From Roseibium sp. TrichSKD4 (GTDB taxonomy: Bacteria > Pseudomonadota > Alphaproteobacteria > Rhizobiales > Stappiaceae), in contig NZ_GL476314.1 in the NCBI RefSeq assembly GCF_000148725.1, forward strand, positions 156,165 to 220,164: a stretch of DNA of 64,000 nt. Reading direction: 5' to 3'. The position numbers were made by a program, and so were the translations under genes. The notes beneath the pieces were generated by a model. The model was not told where the DNA came from. It saw nothing but the letters and a program-made list of their open reading frames with translations, and ran no database searches. Positions within the stretch are counted from its first letter, which is position 1; every line of letters starts with the position of its first letter. Shown here piece by piece: positions 8,489-19,025 of this stretch.

Positions 8489-9969
8489 GTTCGCGCTGAA
8501 AAACCCCTTAACTGATTGAAGAGTATGGATACCCATTGGGTTTTGGATGTGTGAATATGCCGGTTAGTTGATCCGAAGCACGCATTTTCTGGCATATTCT
8601 CATGAGACCTTCAAAACGCAACAAACGGTGTGGCGATCTGTTCAAGGAACGCCTGGCCGCAATCATCGATATGAACCATTCGTTGGTGCGGCTGTCTGGT
8701 CTGATGCCTTGGGATGAATTTGATGCGGAGTTCGGCAGGCATTATCGCCCCTTGGGACGACCGGCCAAACCAACGCGTCTGATGGCCGGGCTGCACTTTC
8801 TCAAGCACATGTACGATCTTTCCGATGAAGAGACGGTTGAGCGTTGGGTTGAAAACCCCTACTGGCAGTCTTTCTGCGGTTTTGAGTTTTTCCAGCACCA
8901 ATTCCCCATTGATCCCTCAACCATGACCCGCTGGCGCAAACGGATTGGTCCTGAGGGAATGGAAAAGCTTCTTTCTGCTACGGTAGGTGTTGCGATTGAG
9001 AGCGGGACGATCAAGAAGAGCAGCCTTGAGCGGGTCTTGGTTGATACGACCGTTCAACCCAAAGCCATTGCCCATCCCACCGATAGCCGTCTTTATCACA
9101 AGGCCTTGCAGCTTCTGGTGCGCCAGGCCAAGAGGGCCGGCATCATCTTGCGTCGCAGCCATACCAGAGTTGCCAAAAAGGCGGCCTTGATGGCGGGCCG
9201 TTATGCCCATGCCAAACAGTTCAAGCGGATGCGCCGGGAACTCAAAAAGCTGAAGACCTATCTGGGCCGGGTCTATCGCGACATCTCCCGCAAGATCGCA
9301 GGCAACGAAGGTCTTGAGCACCGGTTCTCCCGTCTGCTGGGACTGGTGGAGCGGCTTCTGGCCCAGACCCCCAAGGACAAAAACAAGATTTATTCCATGC
9401 ATGCGCCGGAAGTGGCCTGTATTGCCAAGGGCAAGGCGCGAACACCTTACGAGTTCGGGGCCAAGGTTGGCATTGCCACGACCAATCGGGAAGGATTGGT
9501 TCTTGCGGCGAGGGCTTTTGAGGGCAATCCCTATGATGGGCACACCTTGAATGACACCATCAGTCAGGCTGAGAAAGTCTGCGGCACCAAAGCTGAGCGT
9601 GTCTATGTGGACCGTGGCTATCGGGGGCATGATTATGAGGGCGACGCCAAGGTCATGATCTCCGGCCAGAAGCGCGGGCTGACGGCACAGATGAAGCGTG
9701 AGCTGAAACGACGATCAGCGATCGAGGCCACCATCGGCCACATGAAAACAGATGGACGACTTGACCGGAACTTCCTCAATGGCAAAAATGGCGATGCCAT
9801 CAACGCCCTGCTGGCCGCAGCCGGTCATAACCTGCGTCTGATCCTCAATGCACTGATCATTTTGCTGCTCTGGATCACAAACCCCATCCCCAAACCGGTC
9901 AAATCGAATATTTGCGTATTGCTTCGGCCACGCGCAACATCAATGGCTTAGACGTTGTTCAGGGCGGAC
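8489..9969 (+). mobile_element. IS5-family insertion sequence
   Basis: A 1481-bp element. Imperfect terminal inverted repeats begin at 8489 (GTTCGCGCTGAAAAAC) and end at 9969 (complement GTCCGCCCTGAACAAC), 13 of 16 positions matching. GACTTA flanks both ends (8483-8488 and 9970-9975), which fits a 6-bp target duplication. The right copy includes the stop codon of the convergent chemoreceptor gene, which stays intact. One transposase gene fills the element. Confidence 0.8.
8602..9951 (+). CDS. IS5-family DDE transposase
   Basis: A 449-residue transposase that appears complete. The N-terminal region has the IS5-type pattern YDLSDEETVERWVENPYWQ and PIDPSTMTRWRKR. Catalytic acids are visible as LVDTTVQPK (first D), VYVDRGYRGHDY (second D) and SAIEATIGHMK (E). 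A basic helical insertion lies between the first and second acids (residues about 185-250). The start ATG 8602 lies 113 bp inside the left inverted repeat. Nothing suggests decay, so the element may be active. Confidence 0.9.
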   Translation: MRPSKRNKRCGDLFKERLAAIIDMNHSLVRLSGLMPWDEFDAEFGRHYRPLGRPAKPTRLMAGLHFLKHMYDLSDEETVERWVENPYWQSFCGFEFFQHQFPIDPSTMTRWRKRIGPEGMEKLLSATVGVAIESGTIKKSSLERVLVDTTVQPKAIAHPTDSRLYHKALQLLVRQAKRAGIILRRSHTRVAKKAALMAGRYAHAKQFKRMRRELKKLKTYLGRVYRDISRKIAGNEGLEHRFSRLLGLVERLLAQTPKDKNKIYSMHAPEVACIAKGKARTPYEFGAKVGIATTNREGLVLAARAFEGNPYDGHTLNDTISQAEKVCGTKAERVYVDRGYRGHDYEGDAKVMISGQKRGLTAQMKRELKRRSAIEATIGHMKTDGRLDRNFLNGKNGDAINALLAAAGHNLRLILNALIILLLWITNPIPKPVKSNICVLLRPRATSMA

Positions 9970-9972
9970 GAC

Positions 9973-11448
9973 TTAAAGATTGCGCAGGAATTCCTGAATT
10001 GCAGTGTTTTTGGTCTTGATGTCCTCCACGTCGTGAACAAGACCTTCAACCTGTTTTGCAGTTTCAGTCGTGTTGTCACTGGCCTGCGAAACGCCGACAA
10101 TGGCGCGGGCGACTTCTTCGGCCGCGGCTTGCTGTTCCGTCATGGTGGCTGCAACTGCCGAGGACTGTTCATCCAACGAAGTAATTACGCCCATGATGGA
10201 TTGGATTGCGTTTTGAGCTTCACTCGTTTCTTCTTGCATCGCCTCGATTTGCTCGCGAATTTGATCGGTGCCGCGTGCGGTTTGCTCTGACAGCCCTTTC
10301 ACCTCCGCCGCCACAACCGCGAAGCCTTTTCCTGCGTCACCGGCTCTGGCCGCCTCGATCGTTGCGTTCAGCGCTAGTAGTTTTGTTTGGTCGGCAATAG
10401 CTTGAATGGTTCCCATGACCGAACCAATCTGCTCAGATGCTGCTTTCAGGGTGCCAATTTGATCAGAGGCAGCCTGAGCGCGTGTTAGTGCATCGCGAGA
10501 CATGTCCGCTGCTTGTTGCATGCGCTTAGAGATCTCAGAAATTGAAGCTGTCATCTCTTCAGCCGCAGAGGTTACAGATGTCGCCTGAGACCGAGCGCTT
10601 TCAGCGGAAGTCAGCATAATCTCGGAATTTCTTGAGAGATTATCGCCGATTTGGTTCATGTCGTAAATGACTTCGGTGACCTTCTCGGTCACGTTCACTT
10701 GGTCGGTGACAATTGCCCATGAGAGCATTGGCCCCAGATAGCTTCCGTCATGGTCCATAATGGCGTTTACCGTAAGGCGCAAAGTCTCCGGGCCAACAGA
10801 AATATTGGCCTTCCAAGGCAGGCGGGATGGGTCTGCAAGAATCTGGCGTTGGTGAGCCGGGTTCTTGTGGAACACGTCGATGCATTGACCTAGTAGTTTT
10901 TCAGGATCGACAGGGAGGTGCGGGCCGAGAGGCTTGAGGGTGTCGATGCTGGTCTGGTTGACGTAGTTGATCTCGAATGTTTCCGGATCGCAAGTCATCA
11001 CGTTGATCGGCAGCTTGTCGATCATTTGCAAAAGGCGCTTCGTATCGCGGTCGGCCTTCACCTTTTCAGTGGCAACCGCCCATTGAAGACCAACTTTTGT
11101 ATATCGTCCTTTTTGATCATGGATCGGGAAGACGTGAAGGTCCAAATACTCGCCGCCCAGTTCGATCATGGTTCTGTAGGGCAGATTGCTCTCGTTTCTC
11201 AGCAGTTCTCGCTGTTTGCTGGGAACCTTGTGAAACACATCGATGGATGTCCCGATGATATCGGCAATCTTGACGGGCAGTAGGTGTTCAAGTTTGCCGA
11301 GCATGGTCCGCGATTCACGATTGACATAGTCAATCCTGAATTCCTCCAAGTCGCAGGTCATGATTGCTGTTGGAAGCACTTCCAGCAGCCTCTCGGACTG
11401 GCTATCCACCCCCTTCAAGAGGTTACCACTCGAAAACATCCGGCTCAT
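9973..11448 (-). CDS. Soluble PAS-PAS methyl-accepting chemotaxis protein
   Basis: A 491-residue cytoplasmic chemoreceptor with no membrane helix. Two tandem PAS-like modules (about residues 20-130 and 140-250) are clear duplicates: each has [12 protein letters not shown]- or [12 protein letters not shown]-like starts, then [22 protein letters not shown] and a closing strand ending in WAV or WAI. The signalling domain (about 255-490) has the hairpin tip [18 protein letters not shown]. The stop codon lies inside the target duplication of the IS5 element, whose insertion sits immediately downstream, so the original terminator has been displaced. Confidence 0.85.
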   Translation of the reverse strand: MSRMFSSGNLLKGVDSQSERLLEVLPTAIMTCDLEEFRIDYVNRESRTMLGKLEHLLPVKIADIIGTSIDVFHKVPSKQRELLRNESNLPYRTMIELGGEYLDLHVFPIHDQKGRYTKVGLQWAVATEKVKADRDTKRLLQMIDKLPINVMTCDPETFEINYVNQTSIDTLKPLGPHLPVDPEKLLGQCIDVFHKNPAHQRQILADPSRLPWKANISVGPETLRLTVNAIMDHDGSYLGPMLSWAIVTDQVNVTEKVTEVIYDMNQIGDNLSRNSEIMLTSAESARSQATSVTSAAEEMTASISEISKRMQQAADMSRDALTRAQAASDQIGTLKAASEQIGSVMGTIQAIADQTKLLALNATIEAARAGDAGKGFAVVAAEVKGLSEQTARGTDQIREQIEAMQEETSEAQNAIQSIMGVITSLDEQSSAVAATMTEQQAAAEEVARAIVGVSQASDNTTETAKQVEGLVHDVEDIKTKNTAIQEFLRNL

Positions 11449-13171
<1,723 letters not shown>

Positions 13172-13195
13172 CGTGTTCGCAAGCGGGATTTGAAG

Positions 13196-13222
13196 AGGGC
13201 GGCCTATTGGTCGCCCTTTTTC
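13196..13222 (+). terminator. Rho-independent terminator of aatA
   Basis: Nine-bp stem (13196-13204 with 13209-13217, one G-T pair) with a TATT loop, followed by TTTTTCTT on the plus strand. It ends against the stop codon of the convergent amidohydrolase gene. Confidence 0.85.
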
Positions 13223-15060
13223 TTATGCTGAATACCGTTGCTTACCATTCATCCATGTTTCCAGAACACGAATATCCTTGATGGTGTCCGGGTCGACTTT
13301 TCGGGGGTCTTTGTTGAGGATCACAAAGTCAGCGAGTTTTCCGGTTTCCAAACTCCCGACTTCATGCTCTGAGTTCAGCTGCCAGGCCGCTTCAATCGTC
13401 AGGGCGCGGATGGCGCTTTCGACGGATATGCGTTCCTGCGGTGCGAGAACAAAGTCAGGGTCTTTCCATGTCTTCCGGGTGACAGCCATTTCGATCATGT
13501 GCAATGGATCAGGGTCGGTGACGGTAAAGTCCGAGTGCAGTGTGTAACCAATTCCCTGATCTTCGCCCGGTCCAGCAGCTCCACCTTTTCCTCCCCAAAC
13601 ACTTCATCGCGCATCGCAACGCCCCAGAAGTGGACATGGCCGATCAGAAAGCTGGCCGAGATGCCAAGGTCTTTCATGCGGACGATCTGTTCGTCATGAA
13701 GAATCGAGCAATGCTCAATGCGCGGGCGAACTTTGGCAACGTCGGTGCCCGCGTCCTTAACAGCCTGTACAGCATCGAGAACGTTATCAATTCCGGCATC
13801 TCCGTTGCCGTGGATCGCGAGCTGCCAGCCTTGACCCGCACGTTTTACTGCGAGACGCTTTAGTTCTTCAGGAGACGTGTAGGCCAAACCATAATTGTCT
13901 GTTCCCAGATACGGTTCTCTTTGCAGGCCTGTGAAGCCCTGGTTCGATCCGTCCGCGACAAGTTTGTAGCCCGCGATGCGGACGATATCATCGCCTTGGC
14001 CGGGATGAATTGGCGAGGCATCCCACGCTTCATCATAGGGATAAAATGGATAGGCCCGAATGCGAGATGCGAGGTCTCCCGTTCGACCTGCTGCAAACAG
14101 AAGTTCAGCATCATTGTATCCACTGGAGAGTGCGCCCAAAGCCAGCTCTGAAATCGTTGTCAGTCCGAGTTTGCTCCAGGTTTGAGTGAGCTCGACCAAT
14201 GCCGCCACCGGATTTACGTTTTGCATGGCCGGATTGGCTTGAAAGACCGGTTGGAATGCAACCTGGTTTTTCATAACGCCATTGAGCTTTCCATCCTCCC
14301 CGCGAACAAATTCGGCCCCTGGTGGGTTGATGACATCCTCGGTGATCCCGGCAACTTCAAACGCCTTTGAATTGGCATAGGCCAGATGACCTGAGGCATT
14401 CATCACAAATACAGGATTGTCTTTGGAGACAGCGTCGAGTTCGACAAAAGTGAGAGCATTCGGGCCGGTTTGAACTGATGGGTCAAAGTTCCGCGCTGCA
14501 ATCCATTCGCCGGGCTTTACTTGAGTGGCCCGTTGTTTCAGGTGTGCCAAGACTTCTTCTGCAGTCCCAAAACGCGCCATGCCGACATAGTCCATCAAGC
14601 CAGCCACAATGCTTCCACTGACAACATGGATGTGTGCGTCGATAAAGCCGGGAAGGAGGACTTTTCCCTTCAAATCGATGATTTCCGCATCGCTTCCCGC
14701 TAATTGAAGAACCTCGATTTCCTCGCCAACTGCAAGAATTTTGTTTTCCCGTATGGCAACCGCCTCAGCTTCGGAGAAGGTCTCATCGACTGTCAGAATC
14801 GTACCGTTTCGATAGACCCGCGTTTTTGTAGCTTGCGCATTTGCTTTGGTGGCGCTGAAGGACAATGCCCCAATTGTTCCAACAACTGCCAGCGAGCCTT
14901 TTACAAAACCCCGGCGGTCGACCACCGCTTCGCAGCTAAAACCGGCCGGGGCCTGCTGTTCCGCCGATATTTTGGTGAGTTTTTTCGACAGTGCGGGGCT
15001 GTAAAGAAGCTGGCCGAGCGCGCCGCTGCAACACAGGCAAGTAAACGGGTCTGAATTCAT
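13223..15060 (-). pseudogene. Tat-exported amidohydrolase (YtcJ-like), single frameshift
   Basis: The first part (15060 to 13495, 521 residues) has a twin-arginine signal (DRRGFVKGSLAVVG) preceded by a cysteine-rich segment (CLCCSG). It then shows the amidohydrolase pattern GKVLLPGFIDAHIHV (metal ligands), IHGNGDAGIDNVL and RIEHCSILHDEQI. After AKIRELV the frame breaks. The natural continuation, YTLHSDFTVTDPDP through LETGKLADFVILNKDP, is in the next frame and ends at 13223. Adding one base near 13552 (a GG pair) restores a full-length metal-dependent hydrolase of the YtcJ type. Either the gene is recently broken or one base is missing from the assembly. The substrate is unknown. Confidence 0.8.
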
Positions 15061-15187
15061 GGCAAAAGTCTTTCAAGCAAATGGACAATAAGGATTGTAC
15101 CAAAAGCAATCTGCCATCAGACACCAAGGGTATCAACTTGCGAAAAACACGTGTGGGCATAGGGTCTTTTCTGACCCTAAATCGATC

Positions 15188-15215
15188 AAAAGAGCGGCTG
15201 TTAAACCGCTCTTTT
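15188..15215 (-). terminator. Terminator of the DUF302 gene
   Basis: A perfect 10-bp stem, AAAAGAGCGG at 15188-15197 with CCGCTCTTTT at 15206-15215, lies 6 nt beyond the stop of the minus-strand DUF302 gene. The A/T-rich base of the stem gives a U-run in both directions. Confidence 0.8.
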
Positions 15216-15221
15216 TAAATG

Positions 15222-15683
15222 TTACTTCGCGGCTTTGTCTGTCAGTTTGGCCAAAGCTCCGGTAATTTTCATGATGCTTGGATGGTCTTCAGGCAGACCA
15301 TGTGCCTGCGCCAGCGTTTTGGGGGCGTGATAGGTGATCACAGTGCCGGTGTCAGTTTCAAAGGCGGACACGCGCATTGGAAGGTCGAGGCCAGCAGTGG
15401 GCGCATCTTTTATGATTGGCGTGCCCAAAACCGGGTTTCCGAAGATCAAGACCTGATTGGCGGGAATCTCCATTCCGGCCTTTTTTGCGCCTGCGGCATG
15501 GTCAATTCTGGCAAAAACCGTAGCGCCTGCTGCTTCAACGGCGTTCTGAAGATTGTCGATGGTTTGGGAAACTGAATGTGGACTGGTGAGCTGAGTGAAA
15601 CTGTCATCCATGGCGAAACTCTGGCTTAAGGGGAGGGAGGCCAAAAAGGCCGTGATTACAAAGGCAAAAGCAGATCTGAGCAT
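15222..15683 (-). CDS. Exported DUF302-domain protein
   Basis: A 153-residue periplasmic protein. A signal peptide covers residues 1-24 (MLRSAFAFVITAFLASLPLSQSFA, cleavage after AFA likely). The remaining domain has the DUF302 pattern: SVSQTIDNLQNAVEAAG, VFARIDHAAGAKKAGM, VLIFGNPVLGTPII and LPMRVSAFETDTGTVITY. This small alpha/beta domain is common in bacteria but has no settled function. It is divergent from msrP, with 278 bp between them. Confidence 0.85.
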   Translation of the reverse strand: MLRSAFAFVITAFLASLPLSQSFAMDDSFTQLTSPHSVSQTIDNLQNAVEAAGATVFARIDHAAGAKKAGMEIPANQVLIFGNPVLGTPIIKDAPTAGLDLPMRVSAFETDTGTVITYHAPKTLAQAHGLPEDHPSIMKITGALAKLTDKAAK

Positions 15684-15961
15684 AAGTCTTCCTTAGCGTG
15701 AGAATATGCGAAATCTGATCACCAGCCTCTTGAGGCGCAAATAAACTTTTTGTTCTTTGTGTGTGTTTGAGAGGAAGTCGCTCCGGTTCATCCAAACAGA
15801 CTTATGGTCTGAGCTTGTGCAAACCCATGCAGTTTTAGCCTGCGTTGCCGTAAAGGCTCGCTTGCTGTAATGGGTTTCGCCTTGCCGCTCATCACTTTGG
15901 CTTTACTTGCTTTTGAAGTCCCAATTGCCGTTTCCTCAACGCACGTTTCAGGAGCAGGAAT

Positions 15962-16927
15962 ATGACCATCTTTCAAAAACGACCCTGGGAATTGCCAGAG
16001 CGTGATGTGACACCAGAGGCGGTGTTCTTGAACCGCCGCAGTTTTATGACAGGGCTTCTGGCAACCGGCACGGCGCTGGGCGCTGGTATTGCGGCTCGTT
16101 CAGCCTTTGCCGAAGAGGACCCGAGTGCGCAGCTTTATCCGGTCAAACGCAATGATGGGTTTCAGGTGGATGACCGGCCTATGACCGAAGAGGGTATCGC
16201 GTCTACTTACAACAATTTCTATGAGTTTGGGTCGCACAAGCAAATTGCAGATGCTGCACAAGCGCTGTCGATCCGCCCGTGGACGGTCACCATTGATGGT
16301 GAAGTAGAAGAAGCCCAGACCATCGATATCGACGGGCTTTTGGCGAAAATGCCGTTGGAAGAACGGATTTACCGGCATCGGTGTGTCGAGGCCTGGTCTA
16401 TGGTTGTGCCGTGGTCTGGCTTTCCTCTGGCTGAACTTGTCAAACTGTCAAAGCCGACATCCAAAGCGAAATATCTGCGGTTTGAGACCTTCCACAATCC
16501 GAAAGTTGCCAGCGGCCAGAAGCAGTCTTGGTATCCTTGGCCCTACGTTGAAGGCTTGACGATCGAAGAAGCCACCAACGATCTCGCCTTTATGGCAACG
16601 GGTGTCTACGGCAAGCCGCTTGCCAAGCAGTTTGGCGCACCTCTTCGTCTGGCTGTGCCGTGGAAATACGGGTTCAAGTCCATTAAGTCGATTGTCCGGA
16701 TTTCATTCACCAGTGAGCGCCCGGTGAGTTTCTGGGAAGAAATTCAGGGCAAGGAGTATGGGTTCTGGGCGAATGTGAATCCGTCGGTGCCGCATCGTCG
16801 CTGGAGCCAGGCAAGTGAGCGCCTTCTAGGGACAGATCTTCGCCGTAACACTTTGCTTTTCAATGGATACGAGGAGCAGGTGGCCCATCTCTATAAAGGA
16901 ATGGAAGGCGAACTGCTCTACATGTAA
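15962..16927 (+). CDS. msrP: Periplasmic methionine sulfoxide reductase, molybdopterin subunit
   Basis: A 321-residue Tat-exported molybdoenzyme that repairs oxidised methionine in periplasmic proteins. The N-terminus has NRRSFMTGLLATGTALGAG (twin arginine and hydrophobic core) ending in SAFA. YRHRCVEAWSMVVPWSG contains the cysteine that ligates molybdenum. Other typical segments are VASGQKQSWYPWPYVEGL and VPWKYGFKSIKSIVRISF. ATG 15962 is preceded by AGGAG at about 5 nt. The usual haem partner MsrQ is not adjacent here, so it must be encoded elsewhere or electrons come from another donor. Confidence 0.93.
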   Translation: MTIFQKRPWELPERDVTPEAVFLNRRSFMTGLLATGTALGAGIAARSAFAEEDPSAQLYPVKRNDGFQVDDRPMTEEGIASTYNNFYEFGSHKQIADAAQALSIRPWTVTIDGEVEEAQTIDIDGLLAKMPLEERIYRHRCVEAWSMVVPWSGFPLAELVKLSKPTSKAKYLRFETFHNPKVASGQKQSWYPWPYVEGLTIEEATNDLAFMATGVYGKPLAKQFGAPLRLAVPWKYGFKSIKSIVRISFTSERPVSFWEEIQGKEYGFWANVNPSVPHRRWSQASERLLGTDLRRNTLLFNGYEEQVAHLYKGMEGELLYM

Positions 16928-16983
16928 TCGCTCGTTCTTTCAGGAGCATTTGGAGCGCATCTTTTGAACGTTCCGAAAATTTC

Positions 16984-17017
16984 AGACAAAAAAAGAGCCG
17001 GGTCCATTGGACCCAGC
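16984..17017 (-). terminator. Rho-independent terminator of a leftward transcript
   Basis: Read leftward, a 9-bp stem (17017-17009 with 17005-16997, one G-T pair) with a 3-nt loop is followed by TCTTTTTTTGT. The nearest minus-strand CDS ends 450 bp away, so this terminator implies a separate short transcript here. Confidence 0.75.
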
Positions 17018-17124
17018 AGTCTAAATTCGAAATCACCAAAATGAGGTGAAATCACCTTCCAGAGGGGAACAGCTGGCAGTTGCCGGCCGCTGGGAGGAAG
17101 GTGCGGCGTCAACTGAACCAACAG
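16986..17124 (-). ncRNA. Candidate AbcR-like (alpha-r15) small RNA
   Basis: Seen: a strong leftward terminator at 16984-17017, a plausible promoter upstream (TTGTTT at 17160-17155, ATATAA at 17136-17131), and between them a non-coding stretch. That stretch has two pyrimidine-rich anti-Shine-Dalgarno-like segments (CTTCCTCCCAG near 17100-17090 and GTTCCCCTCTGG near 17070-17058) and a small hairpin GGTGATTTCACC. Known: AbcR sRNAs of Rhizobiales use unpaired CUCCC-type motifs to silence ABC-transporter mRNAs and lie near the LysR gene lsrB/vtlR beside trxB. Inferred: this is the local AbcR. The exact 5' end is a guess. Confidence 0.45.
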
Positions 17125-17169
17125 TGATGCTTATATGCGATGCACAAGCTGATGAAACAAGAGGCAATG

Positions 17170-17188
17170 CTGCATTGCAGCTATGCAG
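17170..17188. promoter_or_regulatory. LysR-type box upstream of the sRNA candidate
   Basis: CTGCAT (17170-17175) and ATGCAG (17183-17188) form a perfect dyad with a 7-nt spacer, matching the T-N11-A layout. Its centre lies about 55 nt upstream of the expected sRNA start, the usual place for an activating LysR protein. Confidence 0.4.
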
Positions 17189-17403
17189 TATTAACGTGTC
17201 TTAACTACTGGTATTCGCGAAATGCGTATCCATAGGCGCATTTCACGGCAACTTGTTGAAATTTAAAGCACAGTGCAGCCGAATAAGGCAAGTGAAATGA
17301 TCGATATTGGTGTGTTGAACTAGAATGCAGGTCAAGATTGCTGCGATGCGGAATTTTGAGCAGGCACTAGGGCGACAGCGCACAGGAAGTGAGCAAAACA
17401 CTT

Positions 17404-17421
17404 GGCCTCCTTTCGGAGGCC
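17404..17421 (-). terminator. Stem-loop after the SnoaL-like gene
   Basis: GGCCTCC (17404-17410) pairs perfectly with GGAGGCC (17415-17421) around a TTTC loop, 42 nt beyond the minus-strand stop at 17463. Leftward it is followed by AAGTGTTTTG, a poor U-run, so termination may be partial. Confidence 0.5.
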
Positions 17422-17462
17422 GGTTCGTGCTCAAGTGATTGAAGAATGTCTCGAACCAACAC

Positions 17463-17783
17463 TCAGGCGTTTGGGTGATAGTATTTTTCGTCGATGATCA
17501 AGCCATTCGCCCAAGTCGTGACTACGGCTTGATCTTGTTTTACATGCTGACCGTCTTTGGTTTTGAACTCCATTGTGGCCTCATAGAAAGTCTTGTCCTT
17601 TCCGTCAGAGCCAGCTGAATGGGCGGTGTACTGGATGAATTCTGACACTTCAGAGAGAAGGTCTTCCTCAACTGCGATGCGATGCGCTTTGCCGACCTTC
17701 GGTTCTTGCCCGACTTCGCAAATCGAAACGTTCTGGTCAAAAAACTTTTCCATGCCTTCGAGGAATTTGCCGTCTTTAAGCAT
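17463..17783 (-). CDS. SnoaL-like / NTF2-fold protein
   Basis: A 106-residue cone-shaped NTF2-fold protein. FLEGMEKFFDQNVSICEVGQ, KVGKAHRIAVEEDLL and TFYEATMEFKTKDGQHVKQD give the helix-strand pattern of SnoaL-like proteins, ending in GLIIDEKYYHP. The usual N-terminal helix appears in frame upstream (TDTNLNNLNELLV), but no start codon is available there before the TAG near 17870, so the annotated ATG 17783 may give a slightly shortened product. No catalytic assignment is possible. It lies between the LysR gene and the sRNA candidate. Confidence 0.65.
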   Translation of the reverse strand: MLKDGKFLEGMEKFFDQNVSICEVGQEPKVGKAHRIAVEEDLLSEVSEFIQYTAHSAGSDGKDKTFYEATMEFKTKDGQHVKQDQAVVTTWANGLIIDEKYYHPNA

Positions 17784-18089
17784 GACGAGAAGTTCGTTGA
17801 GATTGTTCAGATTGGTGTCGGTGATGTGGGTCCCCTGCCGTTTCGTTAGGCTAGGACCGGTATCCTAATAATTTGCGTTGTTCCAATAAGTTATGCCTAT
17901 GATTGGCGGTCCGAACCCCAGGGTCTTGAACCTAGTCAATCTGCCGGGTGCGCTTTGTTGAGATTGTCGATTTGAACACACCTTCGCTCAGCCCTTGGGA
18001 AAACCCCAAGGCCAAATATTTTTCATAGAGATAGGTGGGGTAAAGGCACTGTTGCCAGCGAAAAATGTAGCTAGCGACTGGTCTGTTCC
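17784..18089. other. Spacer between SnoaL-like and LysR genes
   Basis: A 306-bp non-coding stretch. A 7-bp stem-loop (17993-17999 with 18005-18011) followed by ATATTTTTC on the plus strand resembles a terminator, but no plus-strand gene precedes it. A second sRNA is possible but unsupported. Confidence 0.35.
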
Positions 18090-18986
18090 CTAAAATTCCC
18101 ATTTCTCTGCGTTTGAGAGAAGAAACTCTCTGAAGGCTGTAATGCGGGCGGTGTTTTTGAGTTCCGATGGATAAACAAAATAGGTGTCGAACGAGGGTAC
18201 TTTTTCCTCAATGTCCGACAAAACGCGTTTTAGTTCAGGGGCCCGCTCGACAATGTAATCGGGCAGCATGGCAATGCCGATCCCGCTTTGGACGGCGCGC
18301 CGAATAGCCAAGAGGTTGTTGATCCGGAGAATTGGAGAGCGCGGATCACCCGGAGCCCGCCCTGCAGTTTGAAGCCAGTTCATTCCACGCAAGAACGACG
18401 GAGCCTGCTCGCCAAAGGTGATGAGCCGGTGATTATCGAGATCCTCGGTGCTTTCCGGAGCACCAAAACGGCTCAGATAGTCCGGTGAAGCAAAGACATG
18501 GAAATGTACCGTGAACAGCTTGCGCTGGATCAGGTCTGGTTGGGTTGGCTGCCTCAGACGAATGGCAACGTCAGCTTCGCGCATGCCAAGGTCGAGCTCG
18601 TCGTCATCAAAGAGAAGCTGAAGTTCAACCTCCGGGTAAAGATCAACGAACTCGCTGATCCGGGAGGTCAGCCATGTTGACCCGAGGCCTACAGTGGTTG
18701 TGACCCGCAGGACCCCGGAGGGCTTTTCCTTGCTGTCGGTCAGGCGGCCTTGAACCGCTTCCAGCTTCATCAGAACATCGCGCGCGGTGCGATAGAGCAG
18801 TTCTCCCTGCTCTGTTAGCAAAAGCCCGCGTGCGTGACGGTGAAAGAGGGGGACGCCGAGATCGTGCTCCAGACCACTTACCTGACGACTTACAGCCGAT
18901 TGGCTCATGTGCAGCGTATCACCCGCGTGGGTGAAACTGCCTGCCTGGGCAGCCGCATGAAAGATGCGCAGTTTGTCCCAGTCCAT
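18090..18986 (-). CDS. LysR-type regulator, LsrB/VtlR-like
   Basis: A 298-residue LysR-family regulator. Residues 1-60 form the winged helix (MDWDKLRIFHAAAQAGSFTH, then LHMSQSAVSRQVSGLEHDLG and FHRHARGLLLTEQGELLY). Residues about 90-295 are the effector domain (GVLRVTTTVGLGSTWLTSRI, LQLLFDDDELDLGMREADVAI). Its place immediately downstream of trxB, on the same strand with a 39-bp gap, matches lsrB of Sinorhizobium and vtlR of Brucella. In those organisms the protein activates abcR2 and controls stress and envelope genes. The name is inferred from synteny and overall sequence. Confidence 0.85.
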   Translation of the reverse strand: MDWDKLRIFHAAAQAGSFTHAGDTLHMSQSAVSRQVSGLEHDLGVPLFHRHARGLLLTEQGELLYRTARDVLMKLEAVQGRLTDSKEKPSGVLRVTTTVGLGSTWLTSRISEFVDLYPEVELQLLFDDDELDLGMREADVAIRLRQPTQPDLIQRKLFTVHFHVFASPDYLSRFGAPESTEDLDNHRLITFGEQAPSFLRGMNWLQTAGRAPGDPRSPILRINNLLAIRRAVQSGIGIAMLPDYIVERAPELKRVLSDIEEKVPSFDTYFVYPSELKNTARITAFREFLLSNAEKWEF

Positions 18987-19025
18987 GTCGTCCCCCGATG
19001 TCTCGTTAGAGCTCTGGTCAGCCGA

